Origin: Microbacterium terrisoli
GTDB taxonomy: Bacteria > Actinomycetota > Actinomycetes > Actinomycetales > Microbacteriaceae
Assembly: GCF_030866805.1 (NCBI RefSeq)
Contig: NZ_CP133019.1
Span: 1,302,001 to 1,366,000 of the forward strand
Direction of reading: 5' to 3'
Length of the DNA stretch: 64,000 nt
How positions within the stretch are numbered: the stretch's first letter is position 1; every line of letters starts with the position of its first letter. The position numbers were made by a program, and so were the translations under genes. Of the stretch, positions 16,404-25,784 are shown in pieces. The notes beneath the pieces were generated by a model that did not search any database, was not told the origin of the DNA, and saw nothing but the letters and a program-made list of their open reading frames with translations.

Positions 16404-17894
16404 TCACGTGTCCGGGTCGTGCGGCCGGGCGGGCAGCCGCACCTCGAACGTGGTGTCGCCGGGCCGGGAGCGCACGCTGATGGTGCCGTGGTGCGCTCGC
16501 ACGATAGCGCGCGCGATCGACAGGCCCAGACCCGTCCCGCCGGTGTTTCGCGCACGGGAGCGGTCGGCGCGCGCGAACCGCTCGAACAGCTCGGCCGACA
16601 CCGAGGGGTCGATCCCCGGGCCGTCGTCGTGCACGCGGATCACCGCGTCGCCGTCGTGGCGGGTCACGCTCGTGGTCACTTCGGTGCCCGCCGGTGTGTG
16701 CGTGCGCGCATTGGCGAGGAGGTTGGCCAGCACCTGGTGCAGACGCGCGGTGTCGCCGGCGACGATGACGGGTTCTTCGTCCACATCGACCAGCCAGCTG
16801 TGGTCGCGCCCTGCCGCCTGCGCGTCGCCGGTGGCCTCGACGGCGAGCTGCGACAGATCGACCGTGCCGAATACGAGTTCCTGACCCTCGTCCAGGCGCG
16901 CCAGCAGCAGCAGGTCCTCGACGAGCGCGGTCATGCGCAGGGACTGGGCGTGGATGCGCTCCAGCGCCTGGGCGCTGGTGTCGCTGAGGGTGCGGTCACG
17001 CAGAGACAGCTCCGAATATCCGCGGATGGACGCCAGCGGGGTGCGCAGCTCGTGGCTGGCGTCGGCCACGAAGCTGCGCATGCGCTCCTCGTTCGCCTGG
17101 CGCGCCTGCAGCGACGAGCCGACGTGGTCCAAAAGTGTGTTCAGTGCCGTGCCGACGCGGCCGATCTCGGTGTGGTCATCGACCTGATCGCCCGGCACCC
17201 GTGCCGAGATCGAGACGTCGCCCTCCGACATCGGCAGGCTGGCCACACGGGTCGCCGTCTCTGCCACGGCGCGCAGGGGCTGCAGTCCGCGGCGGATCAC
17301 GACGGCGATGGCGCCGGCCAAGAGGAGAAGGCCGCCCAGGGTCACCAGCAGCACGGTGGTCAGGATCTGCGCGATCGTCTCATTGACCTCGCTCAGCGGC
17401 AGCCCGCCTGCGACCTGCACCGTGGAGCCGAGGCTGCCCAGCCGCATGCGGTAGGCCCCGAGCGAGTCGATGGCGACCGTCGAGCTGTTGGTGTGCGCCA
17501 GACTCAGCACCACTTGCTCGACCTGGTGCGCCGACATCTGCTGCACGTCGCCGTCGTCGGTCACGTACGCGCCGTCGGCGGCACTGCCGCGCGCACTCAC
17601 GATCAGCAGATAGCCGGGCAGGCGTCGCGGGCCCAGTCCCTGCAGGATGTCGTAGGCCTGGTTGCCCGACTGGATCAGTGAGGGGGGATCGATGGATGCG
17701 CTCTGCAGGACCAGTGTCGTGGTCTCGCGCACCTTCGTGTCGAGGTTCTGCTGCAGGATGCCGCCGATGATCGCACTGGTGCCCAGAGCCACCGCGGCCA
17801 GGATCAGCGCGACGATGCCGATCACCGTGGCCATCAGACGGGTCTGCAACGTCAGGCGCCGCCGGGAGCGGCCGGGGTGGTCCGGTGCGGTCAC
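16404..17894 (-). CDS. Two-component sensor histidine kinase (HAMP, HisKA)
   Basis: 496 residues. An N-terminal transmembrane helix (about 21-45), an extracytoplasmic sensor domain (about 46-172), a second helix (about 175-200), HAMP, then HisKA with phosphoacceptor H281 (ASHELRTP) and HATPase with N, G1 (DDGPGID) and G2 (GTGLGLSIA) boxes. GTG start overlaps the response-regulator stop (GTGA). The stimulus is unknown; the sensor domain has no recognised motif. Confidence 0.93.
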   Translation of the reverse strand: MTAPDHPGRSRRRLTLQTRLMATVIGIVALILAAVALGTSAIIGGILQQNLDTKVRETTTLVLQSASIDPPSLIQSGNQAYDILQGLGPRRLPGYLLIVSARGSAADGAYVTDDGDVQQMSAHQVEQVVLSLAHTNSSTVAIDSLGAYRMRLGSLGSTVQVAGGLPLSEVNETIAQILTTVLLVTLGGLLLLAGAIAVVIRRGLQPLRAVAETATRVASLPMSEGDVSISARVPGDQVDDHTEIGRVGTALNTLLDHVGSSLQARQANEERMRSFVADASHELRTPLASIRGYSELSLRDRTLSDTSAQALERIHAQSLRMTALVEDLLLLARLDEGQELVFGTVDLSQLAVEATGDAQAAGRDHSWLVDVDEEPVIVAGDTARLHQVLANLLANARTHTPAGTEVTTSVTRHDGDAVIRVHDDGPGIDPSVSAELFERFARADRSRARNTGGTGLGLSIARAIVRAHHGTISVRSRPGDTTFEVRLPARPHDPDT

Positions 17895-18625
17895 TGCGGG
17901 GCTTTGATCATGTATCCGACGCCGCGCACCGTGTGGATGAGCGCCTCGGCACCCTGGTCGATCTTCTTGCGCAGGTACGAGATGTACAGCTCGACGACGC
18001 TCGAGCGCCCGCCGAAGTCGTAGTTCCACACGCGGTCGAGGATCTGCGCCTTCGAGACCACGCGGCGCTGATTGCGCATCAGATAGCGCAGCAGCTCGAA
18101 CTCGGTCGCCGTCAACTCGATCTCGCGCCCGGCGCGCTCGACCTCGTGACTGTCTTCGTTCAGCGACAGGTCGCCCACGCGCAGGATGGGCTCGGACTCG
18201 GCCGCTTGTGCGGTGCCTGCGCGGCGCATGAGTCCGCGCAGGCGCGCGACGACCTCTTCGAGGCTGAACGGCTTGGTGACATAGTCGTCGCCACCGGCGG
18301 TCAGACCCGCGACCCGGTCGCTGACCGAGTCCTTCGCTGTCAGGAACAGCACCGGCACGTTGTTGCCGCTGTGACGCAGCCGCTGCAGCACGCTCATGCC
18401 GTCCAGATCGGGCATCATGATGTCGAGCACCATGGCGTCGGGGGCGAAATCCCGCGCGGCCTGCAGCGCCTCGAAGCCGGAGGCGGCCGAGTGGACGTCC
18501 CATCCTTCCATCCGCAGCGCCATCGACAGCAGATCGGTGAGCATCTGCTCGTCGTCGACGACGAGGATGCGAGGGGCAGCGCCGTCGGCGCGGTGCAGTG
18601 TGGTGCCGGGTGCAGTCATGGTCAT
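17891..18625 (-). CDS. OmpR/PhoB-family response regulator
   Basis: 244 residues. Receiver domain with acidic pair (VVDDE), phosphorylated D68 (LDIMMPD) and K118 (TKPF). C-terminal winged helix with the LTATEFELLRYLM and VELYISYLRKKID segments. First gene of the two-component operon. Direct repeats upstream (18647-18689) are candidate self-binding sites. An AGGAG (rc of 18634-18642) precedes the ATG. Confidence 0.95.
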   Translation of the reverse strand: MTMTAPGTTLHRADGAAPRILVVDDEQMLTDLLSMALRMEGWDVHSAASGFEALQAARDFAPDAMVLDIMMPDLDGMSVLQRLRHSGNNVPVLFLTAKDSVSDRVAGLTAGGDDYVTKPFSLEEVVARLRGLMRRAGTAQAAESEPILRVGDLSLNEDSHEVERAGREIELTATEFELLRYLMRNQRRVVSKAQILDRVWNYDFGGRSSVVELYISYLRKKIDQGAEALIHTVRGVGYMIKAPQ

Positions 18626-18646
18626 GCCTCGATTCTCCTCAGCGGA

Positions 18647-18689
18647 CTGTGAATCATCTATGGCAAAGGCTATGGCGATCCTGTGAATC
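18647..18689 (-). promoter_or_regulatory. Direct repeats upstream of the response regulator (candidate autoregulatory site)
   Basis: On the plus strand CTGTGAATC occurs at 18647-18655 and again at 18681-18689 (34-nt period), with CTATGGC twice between (18658, 18670; 12-nt period). OmpR-type regulators bind paired direct repeats, so this is a good autoregulation candidate. Binding is inferred. Confidence 0.5.
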
Positions 18690-18774
18690 CCGACAGCGGA
18701 GGCGCCTGTGGGCCCGACTCAGGTGCACGCGGCCGTGCGGCGCACGCGCATCGTCGCAGACAGGCGGGTCGCCG

Positions 18775-20235
18775 TCAGTGCGTGTCCTGCGCGTCGACTT
18801 CGCTGCGGTCGCCCGACCACAGGGTGTGGAACGTGCCTTCACGATCCGTGCGGCGGTACGTGTGGGCTCCGAAGAAGTCGCGCTGCCCCTGGATCAGGGC
18901 GGCCGGCAGCCGGTCGGCGCGCAGTCCGTCGTAGTAGGCCAAAGAGGACGAGAAGGCCGGTGCCGGGATGCCGGAGCCTGCCGCGGTCTGCACGATCCGC
19001 CGCCACGCGTCCTGTGCGCGTTCGAGTGCGTCCACGAAGTACGGCGCCGTCAGCAGCACCGTCAAATCCGGAGTCTGCGCATACGCGTCCGAGATCCGGT
19101 TGAGGAACTGCGCGCGGATGATGCAGCCGCCTCGCCAGATCTTGGCCACGGCGCCCAGGTCGATGGTCCAGTCGAACTGGGCGGCGCCGGCGCGGATCTC
19201 ATCGAACCCCTGAGAGTAGGCGACGATCTTCGAGGCGAACAGCGCCAGACGTACGTCCTCGATGAAGGCCTCGGCGTCATCGGCCTGCGGCGGCGCGGTC
19301 GGTCCGGGCAGACCCGCCGCGACGGCGCGCTGCTCGGGGTGGCTCGACAGCGAGCGGGCGAACACGGCCTCGGCGATGCCCGAGACCGGCACGCCCAGGT
19401 CGATCGCCGTTTGCACCGTCCACCCGCCGGTGCCCTTGGCGCCGGCCTGATCGAGGATCACATCGACCAGCGGGGCCTGGGTCGCGGCATCCTGCTGGCG
19501 CAGCACTTCGGCGGTGATCTCGATGAGATACGAGTTCAGCTCGCCCTCGTTCCACTGCGCGAACACGTCAGCGATCTCGGCCGGGCTCTTGCCGGTGCCG
19601 CGGCGGATCAGGTCGTACGCCTCGGCGATCAGCTGCATGTCGGCGTATTCGATGCCGTTGTGCACCATCTTGACGAAGTGTCCGGCGCCGTCGTGGCCGA
19701 CGTGCGTGACGCACGGCTCGTCCTCGGCGACCGCGGCGATGGAGCGCAGGATCGGGCCGAGGGTCACCCACGACTCGTCTGATCCGCCGGGCATGAGAGA
19801 CGGGCCCAGGAGCGCTCCCTCTTCGCCGCCGGACACTCCCATGCCGACGAAGTTGATGCCGGTGGAGCGCACGGCCTTCTCGCGGCGGATGGTGTCGGTG
19901 AACAGCGCATTTCCGCCGTCGACGATGATGTCGCCCGGTTCGAAGACCGCCACGAGGTCGTCGATCACGGCATCGGTGGGGGCACCGGCCTTCACCAGGA
20001 TGATGGCGGTGCGCGGCTTGGACAGCGATGCGGCGAACTCGGCATATGAGAACGCCGGGATGAATCCGGCCTCGGGGTGTGCGGCCACCAGTTCATCGGT
20101 CTTCGAGCGGCTGCGGTTGTACACGGCCACCGTGTTGCCCTCGCGGCTGGCGAGGTTGCGGGCGAGGTTCGAGCCCATCACCGCCAATCCGACGACGCCG
20201 ATGTTCGCGGTGGGCTGGGATGCGGGCACGGTCAC
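18775..20235 (-). CDS. gnd: 6-phosphogluconate dehydrogenase, NADP-dependent, decarboxylating
   Basis: Converts 6-phosphogluconate to ribulose-5-phosphate, CO2 and NADPH in the oxidative pentose-phosphate pathway. N-terminal Rossmann motif GLAVMGSNLARN, substrate motif GMGVSGGEEGA, catalytic lysine in HFVKMVHNGIEY and the C-terminal IWRGGCIIRA segment are all present. 486 residues, full length for the long homodimeric type. The GTG at 20235 is chosen because AAGGAG lies 5 nt upstream; the frame extends 7 codons further. Convergent with nothing, transcribed as a single gene. Confidence 0.95.
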   Translation of the reverse strand: MTVPASQPTANIGVVGLAVMGSNLARNLASREGNTVAVYNRSRSKTDELVAAHPEAGFIPAFSYAEFAASLSKPRTAIILVKAGAPTDAVIDDLVAVFEPGDIIVDGGNALFTDTIRREKAVRSTGINFVGMGVSGGEEGALLGPSLMPGGSDESWVTLGPILRSIAAVAEDEPCVTHVGHDGAGHFVKMVHNGIEYADMQLIAEAYDLIRRGTGKSPAEIADVFAQWNEGELNSYLIEITAEVLRQQDAATQAPLVDVILDQAGAKGTGGWTVQTAIDLGVPVSGIAEAVFARSLSSHPEQRAVAAGLPGPTAPPQADDAEAFIEDVRLALFASKIVAYSQGFDEIRAGAAQFDWTIDLGAVAKIWRGGCIIRAQFLNRISDAYAQTPDLTVLLTAPYFVDALERAQDAWRRIVQTAAGSGIPAPAFSSSLAYYDGLRADRLPAALIQGQRDFFGAHTYRRTDREGTFHTLWSGDRSEVDAQDTH

Positions 20236-20297
20236 GGGCGCTCCTTGGCAAGGCATTGGGGACGGCGGGGAATCGGGGGAGACGGGATCGGGTCGGT

Positions 20298-20319
20298 GGA
20301 CCCGGGTCCCTCCAGATTA
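20298..20319 (-). promoter_or_regulatory. gnd promoter -10 TAATCT with a 12-bp palindrome at the transcription start
   Basis: TAATCT (minus strand, 20319-20314) is a good -10. A perfect 12-bp palindrome GGACCCGGGTCC (20298-20309) covers the expected start site, a possible operator position. Confidence 0.45.
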
Positions 20320-20366
20320 GAGCGTGCCTCGCAGCGCGGGCCCGTGTGTTGCAGACGCGGACCGGA

Positions 20367-20489
20367 TCAGTGCTTGCGGTAGGCCTGCCGGCCCAGGAAC
20401 CAGAATGAGAGCACCGCGCCGATCACTCCGAGGCAGACGACCAGGCCGACGAAGCCCAGAACGAGGTCTGAAGCGAGCTGTGCGTCCAT
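20367..20489 (-). CDS. 40-residue single-helix membrane protein
   Basis: A very short gene with one strong hydrophobic helix (about residues 9-31) and a basic C-terminus (RQAYRKH), giving an N-out/C-in single-pass topology by charge. GGGAGGA lies 6 nt before the ATG, a near-ideal ribosome-binding site and the main reason to accept it. Function unknown. Confidence 0.65.
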   Translation of the reverse strand: MDAQLASDLVLGFVGLVVCLGVIGAVLSFWFLGRQAYRKH

Positions 20490-20548
20490 GTGAGGTCCTC
20501 CCGGGGGTCGATGCGCAGGCGTCGTCTTCATCGTAGCGGGCGCCCTGG

Positions 20549-20702
20549 TAGACTCGGGACGCAACTTCGGCGAGGGATGCTCGGCATCCGTGATCGACGC
20601 AGTGATGCGGGCCCTGACGGCTTTCCTCACGCGCATGCGTTCGAGTTGAACAAAACCCCGATACATCAGGACCCGCCCGCCGGGTTCGTCAAGGAGAAGA
20701 AC
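20549..20702 (+). promoter_or_regulatory. rplY promoter (-10 TAGACT) and ~140-nt untranslated leader
   Basis: TAGACT at 20549-20554 is a good -10. The remaining leader up to 20702 contains a small hairpin (GGATGC/GCATCC at 20575-20589) and ends in AAGGAGAAG before the ATG. The length leaves room for leader regulation, but I recognise no known ribosomal-protein leader. Confidence 0.5.
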
Positions 20703-21320
20703 ATGTCCGACGACACCAAGGTCCGCGCCGAGCGGCGCGAGAACTTCGGCAAGGGCTTCGCGCGGCGCCTTCGCGCGGCCGGCCAGATCCCTGCCGTCAT
20801 CTACGGTCACGGCACCGACCCGGTGCACGTCGCCCTCCCGGGACACCAGGTGTCTCTGCTGGTGCGTCGCGCCAACGCGCTGCTCGAGCTCGACCTCGAC
20901 GGCACGCACCAGCTGACGCTCGTGAAAGACATCCAGCGCGACCCGGTGCGCCAGATCATCGAGCACATCGACCTGCTTCTGGTCAAGAAGGGCGAGAAGC
21001 TGCAGGTCGAGGTTCCGGTTCTGGTCGTGGGTGAGTCCGCTCCCGGCACCATGGTCAACCTCGACACCGCCACGCTGCGCCTCGAGGTCGAAGCGACGCA
21101 CATCCCCGAGCGCATCGAGGTCAGCGTCGAGGGCCGCGAAGAGGGCGAGCACATCACCGCGGGCGACATCGCGCTGCCCAAGGGTGCGACCCTCACCGAC
21201 GACCCCGAGCTGCTGATCGTGGCCGTCTCGGTGCCGGCCTCCGGCGCAGACGAAGAAGCAGCCGAGGAGGCCGCTGAGGCTGCCGAGGCGGCACCGGCCG
21301 AGGAGGCCGCTGCGGAGTGA
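20703..21320 (+). CDS. rplY: 50S ribosomal protein L25 / general stress protein Ctc
   Basis: Binds 5S rRNA in the large subunit. 205 residues, the long TL5/Ctc form: N-terminal 5S-binding domain (RRLRAAGQIPAVIYGHG, KDIQRDPVRQIIEHIDLLLV) followed by the C-terminal beta domain and an Ala/Glu-rich acidic tail of about 25 residues. Located upstream of pth, the usual bacterial order. A hairpin terminator separates them. Confidence 0.95.
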   Translation: MSDDTKVRAERRENFGKGFARRLRAAGQIPAVIYGHGTDPVHVALPGHQVSLLVRRANALLELDLDGTHQLTLVKDIQRDPVRQIIEHIDLLLVKKGEKLQVEVPVLVVGESAPGTMVNLDTATLRLEVEATHIPERIEVSVEGREEGEHITAGDIALPKGATLTDDPELLIVAVSVPASGADEEAAEEAAEAAEAAPAEEAAAE

Positions 21321-21337
21321 TCCGCGATCGTTCCATC

Positions 21338-21370
21338 GTCGAGGGGGTGCGCACAGCGCGCCCCCTCGAC
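21338..21370 (+). terminator. Hairpin between rplY and pth
   Basis: 15-bp stem (21338-21352 with 21356-21370, one G-U) and 3-nt loop. No U-tract. It probably gives partial termination after rplY, as pth starts 20 nt later. Confidence 0.7.
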
Positions 21371-21390
21371 GCATGCGGGGAGAGATGGGC

Positions 21391-21975
21391 ATGACCACGA
21401 CGTGGTTGGTGGTGGGGTTGGGCAATCCCGGCCCCCAGTATGAGCTGACACGGCACAACATCGGCCAGCTGGTGGTCGACGAACTCGCCGATCGCCGTCA
21501 TGAGCGCTTCAAGGCGCACAAGGCGAATGCGCGCGTTGCCGAGACTTGGGTGCGTCCCGGCGGTGACAAGGTCGTGCTGGCCAAGCTCAACTCGTTCATG
21601 AACGTGTCGGGCGGACCCACCGCGAACCTCGCGAAGTTCTACGGCATCGACCCGGCGCATGTGGTGATCGTCCACGACGAGCTCGACATCCCGTTCGACA
21701 CGATCAAGCTGAAGATGGGCGGCGGTCACGGCGGCCACAACGGCGTGCGCGACGTGGCCAAAGCGCTGGGCACACCTGAATTCTCCCGTGTGCGGGTGGG
21801 CATCGGCCGCCCGCCGGGGCGCCAGGATGCGGCGGACTGGGTGCTGGATCCGTTCAGCGCCGCCGACCGCAAGGCCCTGCCGATGCTGCTGTCCGATGCC
21901 GCCGACGCGGTCGAACAGCTCATCGACGAAGGCCTGCTGGCCGCGCAGCAGAAGCATCACGCGCCGCGAGCATGA
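21391..21975 (+). CDS. pth: Peptidyl-tRNA hydrolase
   Basis: Releases tRNA from dropped-off peptidyl-tRNA. 194 residues. Conserved GLGNPGPQYELTRHNIG (catalytic His), FMNVSGG and VHDELDIPF motifs with GGHNG downstream. Three in-frame ATGs lie close together (21373, 21385, 21391); 21391 is chosen since GGGGAGAG sits 7 nt before it and the protein begins at the usual place (TTTWLVVGLGNPG). Confidence 0.95.
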   Translation: MTTTWLVVGLGNPGPQYELTRHNIGQLVVDELADRRHERFKAHKANARVAETWVRPGGDKVVLAKLNSFMNVSGGPTANLAKFYGIDPAHVVIVHDELDIPFDTIKLKMGGGHGGHNGVRDVAKALGTPEFSRVRVGIGRPPGRQDAADWVLDPFSAADRKALPMLLSDAADAVEQLIDEGLLAAQQKHHAPRA

Positions 21976-21986
21976 GCGAGCGCCGG

Positions 21987-21992
21987 TAGACT
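21987..21992 (+). promoter_or_regulatory. mfd -10 element TAGACT, leaderless
   Basis: TAGACT ends 6 nt before GTG 21999, and no Shine-Dalgarno sequence lies between them. Transcription would start on the GTG. Confidence 0.6.
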
Positions 21993-21998
21993 CTTCGA

Positions 21999-24900
21999 GT
22001 GACAGTTCCCGGGATCGCGCGCGCCCTCGCGCAGGCCGAAACCGTGCGGGACGTGCTGGCCGCGGCATCCGTCGACACCGATCTCTCCCTCGTCGAAGGC
22101 ATGGACGCCCCCGTGCTGGCGGCGTTGATCGAACGCCGCCGCGCTGCCGGCCACGCCGCCGCCCTGCTGGTGATCACGCCCACGGGCAGGCGGGCCGATG
22201 CCGTCGGGCCGGCGTTGGACGCGCTGCTGCCCAGTGCGCAGGTTCTGCATTTTCCGGCGTGGGAGACGCTGCCCCACGAGCGGCTCAGCCCCAGTGCCGA
22301 GACGGTCGGGCGTCGGTTGGAGGTGCTGCGGCGTGCACGCGAGTGGAGCCAGAGCGACCCCGGGCAGCGCCCTCCGCTGGTGATCACCGCGTCCGTGCGC
22401 GGAGCGCTGCAGCCGTTGGCGGCGGGTCTGGCCGACGCAGGGCCGATCGTCCTGGCAACCGGCGGCCGCGGACACGATCTGGGCGCGGTGGCCGCTCAGC
22501 TGGTCGAGCGCGCCTATCTGCGCGTGGACATGGTCAGCCGTCGTGGCGAGTTCGCGCTGCGCGGCGGCATCCTCGACGTGTTCCCGCCCACCGCCGACCA
22601 CCCGTACCGCATCGAGTTCTTCGGTGACGAGGTGGATCAGATCCGCGCGTTCTCCGTCGCCGATCAGCGCAGCCTTCCCGGCGAGGTGGCCGAGGTCGAA
22701 CTGCTCGCCAGCCGCGAACTGCTGCTGACCGCCGAGGTGCGCGCGCGTGCGGCGGCACTGGCCGAGCGGTCGCCGGGGCTGCGCGGCATGCTGGAGAAGA
22801 TGAGCGAGGGAATCCCCGCCGAGGGGATGGAATCGCTCACGCCGGCGCTCGTGGACGACCTGGTCAGCCTCGTGGATTACCTGCCGGAAGGCACTGCGGT
22901 CGCGCTCCTGGACCCCGAGCGGGCAGTGACGCGTGCGCTCACGCTGTCTGAGACCAACCGCGAGTTCTTGGACGCGGCCTGGAGCGTGGCCACCGCGGGC
23001 GGCGAGGCGCCGATCGACCTCGGGGCCGGCGACTTTCTGGCGCTGCCCGAACTGCGCGAGGTCGCCCGCGTGCGCGGAGGCGTCTGGTGGACGCTGAGCG
23101 TGTTCGATTCGGGTGCCGCCGACAGCGCGGCCGCTCTCGGCGCCGACGCGGACACCGAAACCGACGCGGTGCGCGTGCCCGGTCGTGCCGTCGGGTCGTT
23201 CCAAGGGAGCATCGACGGCGCCACCGAGCGGATCGGGCAGCTTCTGGCGGACGGGCTGCGCGTGGTCGTGACGGTGTCGGGCCCCGGCCTGGCCGACCGT
23301 GCCCGCGACGTGCTGGCCGAGCGGGGGATCGCCGCACGGCGCGTCGACGAAGTACTGGAGGTGCCCGAACCGGGCGTGGCGCACGTGGTGGTGGCCGCCC
23401 TGGAGCGCGGGTTCGAGTCGCCCGAGGCGGGTATCGCCGTCTTCACCGAGGCGGAGTTCTACGGGCGTACGGTCGGCTCGGACACGCGGACGGTCAAGAA
23501 GCTCGCGTCTCGGCGGCGCAACGTCGTGGACCCGCTGCAGCTGAAGGCGGGCGATTTCGTCGTGCACACCACGCACGGCATCGGCCGCTTCGTCGAATTG
23601 ACGCAGCGCGAGGTCTCCAGCGGCGGTCGGCACCCGGTCAAGAGCACGCGCGAGTACCTCGTGCTCGAATACGCACCGAGCAAGCGCGGGCACCCCGGCG
23701 ACAAGCTGTATGTCCCCACCGACCAGCTCGATCTTCTCTCGCGCTACGTCGGCGGCGAGGCACCGACGCTGTCGAAGATGGGCGGGAGCGACTGGGCCCA
23801 TACCAAGGGCAAGGCGCGCCGTGCGGTGCGCGACATCGCCGTCGAGCTCGTGAAGCTGTACTCGGCGCGGATGGCCGCCCGAGGCTATGCGTTCGGGCCC
23901 GACACCCCGTGGCAGCGCGAGCTGGAAGAGGCGTTCCCGTTCGCTGAGACGCCGGATCAGCTGCAGACGGTCGACGAGATCAAGGCCGACATGGAGAAGC
24001 CGATCCCGATGGACCGGCTGCTGTCGGGGGATGTCGGATTCGGCAAGACCGAGGTGGCCGTGCGGGCTGCGTTCAAAGCGATCCAGGACGGCAAGCAGGT
24101 CGCGATGCTCGTGCCGACGACCCTGCTGGTCAAGCAGCACCTCGACACGTTCACCGAGCGGTTCGCGGGCTTTCCGGTCAAGGTCCGGCCGCTGTCGCGC
24201 TTCCAGACCGACAAGCAGGCACGCGATACGTTGGCCGGGCTCACCGACGGCACGGTCGACATGGTGATCGGCACCCACCGCATCCTCACCGAGAAGGTGA
24301 TCTTCAAAGACCTGGGCCTGCTGATCATCGATGAGGAGCAGCGGTTCGGTGTCGAGCACAAGGACGCCCTGAAGAAGCTGAAGACGAATGTCGACATCCT
24401 CGCGATGAGCGCCACTCCGATTCCTCGCACGCTGGAGATGGCCGTCACCGGGATCCGCGAGATGTCGACGCTGCAGACCCCGCCCGAGGATCGGCATCCG
24501 ATCCTGTCGTATGTGGGCGCGCGCAATGACAAGCAGATCGCCGCCGCCATCCGTCGCGAACTGCTGCGCGAGGGCCAGGTGTTCTACGTGCACAACCGCG
24601 TGCAGTCGATCCAGCGGGTCGCCGCGCACCTCGCCGAGCTCGTGCCCGAGGCACGCATCGTGGTCGCCCACGGTCAGATGGGTGAGAACCAGCTCGAGCG
24701 GGTCGTCGACGACTTCTGGGAGCGTCGCGCGGACGTGCTGGTGTCCACGACGATCATCGAGACCGGCATGGACATCTCCAACGCCAACACGATCATCATC
24801 GACCGCGCCGACAAGTACGGGCTCTCGCAGCTGCACCAGCTGCGCGGCCGTGTGGGTCGTGGGCGCGAGCGCGCGTACGCGTACTTCCTGTACGACGAGC

Positions 24901-25625
24901 AGAAGCCGCTGAGCGAGACCGCCGCCGATCGACTGGAGACGATCGCGGTCAACAACGACCTCGGCAGCGGCATGCAGGTGGCGTTGAAGGACCTCGAGCT
25001 GCGCGGCGCCGGAAACCTGCTCGGCGCCGAACAGGCCGGTCACATCGCCGGGGTGGGATTCGATCTGTACCTGCGGATGGTCGGCGAGGCCGTTGCGACG
25101 TTCCGCGGCGAGGAGAACGAGGGACCGACCGAGCTGCGGCTCGAACTGCCGGTGCAGGCGCGCATCCCCGAGGACTACATCGACAGCGAGCGGTTGCGTC
25201 TGGAGGCGTACCAGAAGCTGTCGGGCGCTGCCGGCGTGGCGGCGGCCGAGGAGGCCATCGACACCGTCGTGGACGAACTGCGCGACAGGTACGGGGAGCT
25301 GCCCGCCGAGGCTGAAGGACTCGTCGCCGTCGCGCGGCTGCGGCGCCGCGCGGCGCAGGCGGGGCTGTCGGATGTCGTGGCCATGGGTCCGAACCTTCGC
25401 CTGGCCCCGGCCCGGCTGCCGGACTCGATGCGGGTGCGCCTGCAGCGGCTGCACCCTCGGGCGAAGCTCGTCGCCAGCGGCGAGGCCGTCGTCGTGCCGC
25501 TGCCGACCGCGGGCGGCGACTCCGTGTCGGATGCCGATCTGATCGCCTGGACGAGGCAGCTCATCGATCAGCTCTGGCCGCTGCCGGTCGCCGCACCCGA
25601 GAGCGCCGCGGCCGCGGCATCCTGA
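21999..25625 (+). CDS. mfd: Transcription-repair coupling factor
   Basis: A DNA translocase that removes stalled RNA polymerase and recruits UvrA. 1208 residues, full length. Order: UvrB-homology region, RNA-polymerase-interaction domain (about 480-560), superfamily 2 helicase motor with Walker A GDVGFGKTE (about 676-684), DEEQ box (about 778) and SATPIPRTL, then the RecG-like TRG motif region and the C-terminal D7 domain. Own leaderless promoter although pth lies only 23 nt upstream. Confidence 0.97.
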   Translation: MTVPGIARALAQAETVRDVLAAASVDTDLSLVEGMDAPVLAALIERRRAAGHAAALLVITPTGRRADAVGPALDALLPSAQVLHFPAWETLPHERLSPSAETVGRRLEVLRRAREWSQSDPGQRPPLVITASVRGALQPLAAGLADAGPIVLATGGRGHDLGAVAAQLVERAYLRVDMVSRRGEFALRGGILDVFPPTADHPYRIEFFGDEVDQIRAFSVADQRSLPGEVAEVELLASRELLLTAEVRARAAALAERSPGLRGMLEKMSEGIPAEGMESLTPALVDDLVSLVDYLPEGTAVALLDPERAVTRALTLSETNREFLDAAWSVATAGGEAPIDLGAGDFLALPELREVARVRGGVWWTLSVFDSGAADSAAALGADADTETDAVRVPGRAVGSFQGSIDGATERIGQLLADGLRVVVTVSGPGLADRARDVLAERGIAARRVDEVLEVPEPGVAHVVVAALERGFESPEAGIAVFTEAEFYGRTVGSDTRTVKKLASRRRNVVDPLQLKAGDFVVHTTHGIGRFVELTQREVSSGGRHPVKSTREYLVLEYAPSKRGHPGDKLYVPTDQLDLLSRYVGGEAPTLSKMGGSDWAHTKGKARRAVRDIAVELVKLYSARMAARGYAFGPDTPWQRELEEAFPFAETPDQLQTVDEIKADMEKPIPMDRLLSGDVGFGKTEVAVRAAFKAIQDGKQVAMLVPTTLLVKQHLDTFTERFAGFPVKVRPLSRFQTDKQARDTLAGLTDGTVDMVIGTHRILTEKVIFKDLGLLIIDEEQRFGVEHKDALKKLKTNVDILAMSATPIPRTLEMAVTGIREMSTLQTPPEDRHPILSYVGARNDKQIAAAIRRELLREGQVFYVHNRVQSIQRVAAHLAELVPEARIVVAHGQMGENQLERVVDDFWERRADVLVSTTIIETGMDISNANTIIIDRADKYGLSQLHQLRGRVGRGRERAYAYFLYDEQKPLSETAADRLETIAVNNDLGSGMQVALKDLELRGAGNLLGAEQAGHIAGVGFDLYLRMVGEAVATFRGEENEGPTELRLELPVQARIPEDYIDSERLRLEAYQKLSGAAGVAAAEEAIDTVVDELRDRYGELPAEAEGLVAVARLRRRAAQAGLSDVVAMGPNLRLAPARLPDSMRVRLQRLHPRAKLVASGEAVVVPLPTAGGDSVSDADLIAWTRQLIDQLWPLPVAAPESAAAAAS

Positions 25626-25784
25626 ACTGCGCGTCGGGCCGGCAGGCGCTGTGCGGACATTCAGCAGACGCCTCGATCACCGGAAGCGCGCGCATAGCCA
25701 TCTCGGGGATGGCAGCAAGCTCGCACTCGTACGCTCACGAGGGCGTCGCGTCACAGTCCCGCGCGACGCAGTGCAGAAGGGTGG

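Noticed and set aside
21957-25454. 1165-codon minus-strand frame opposite mfd
   Set aside because: His/Arg/Gln-rich shadow of the mfd coding strand in GC-rich DNA; mfd is intact and family-matched.
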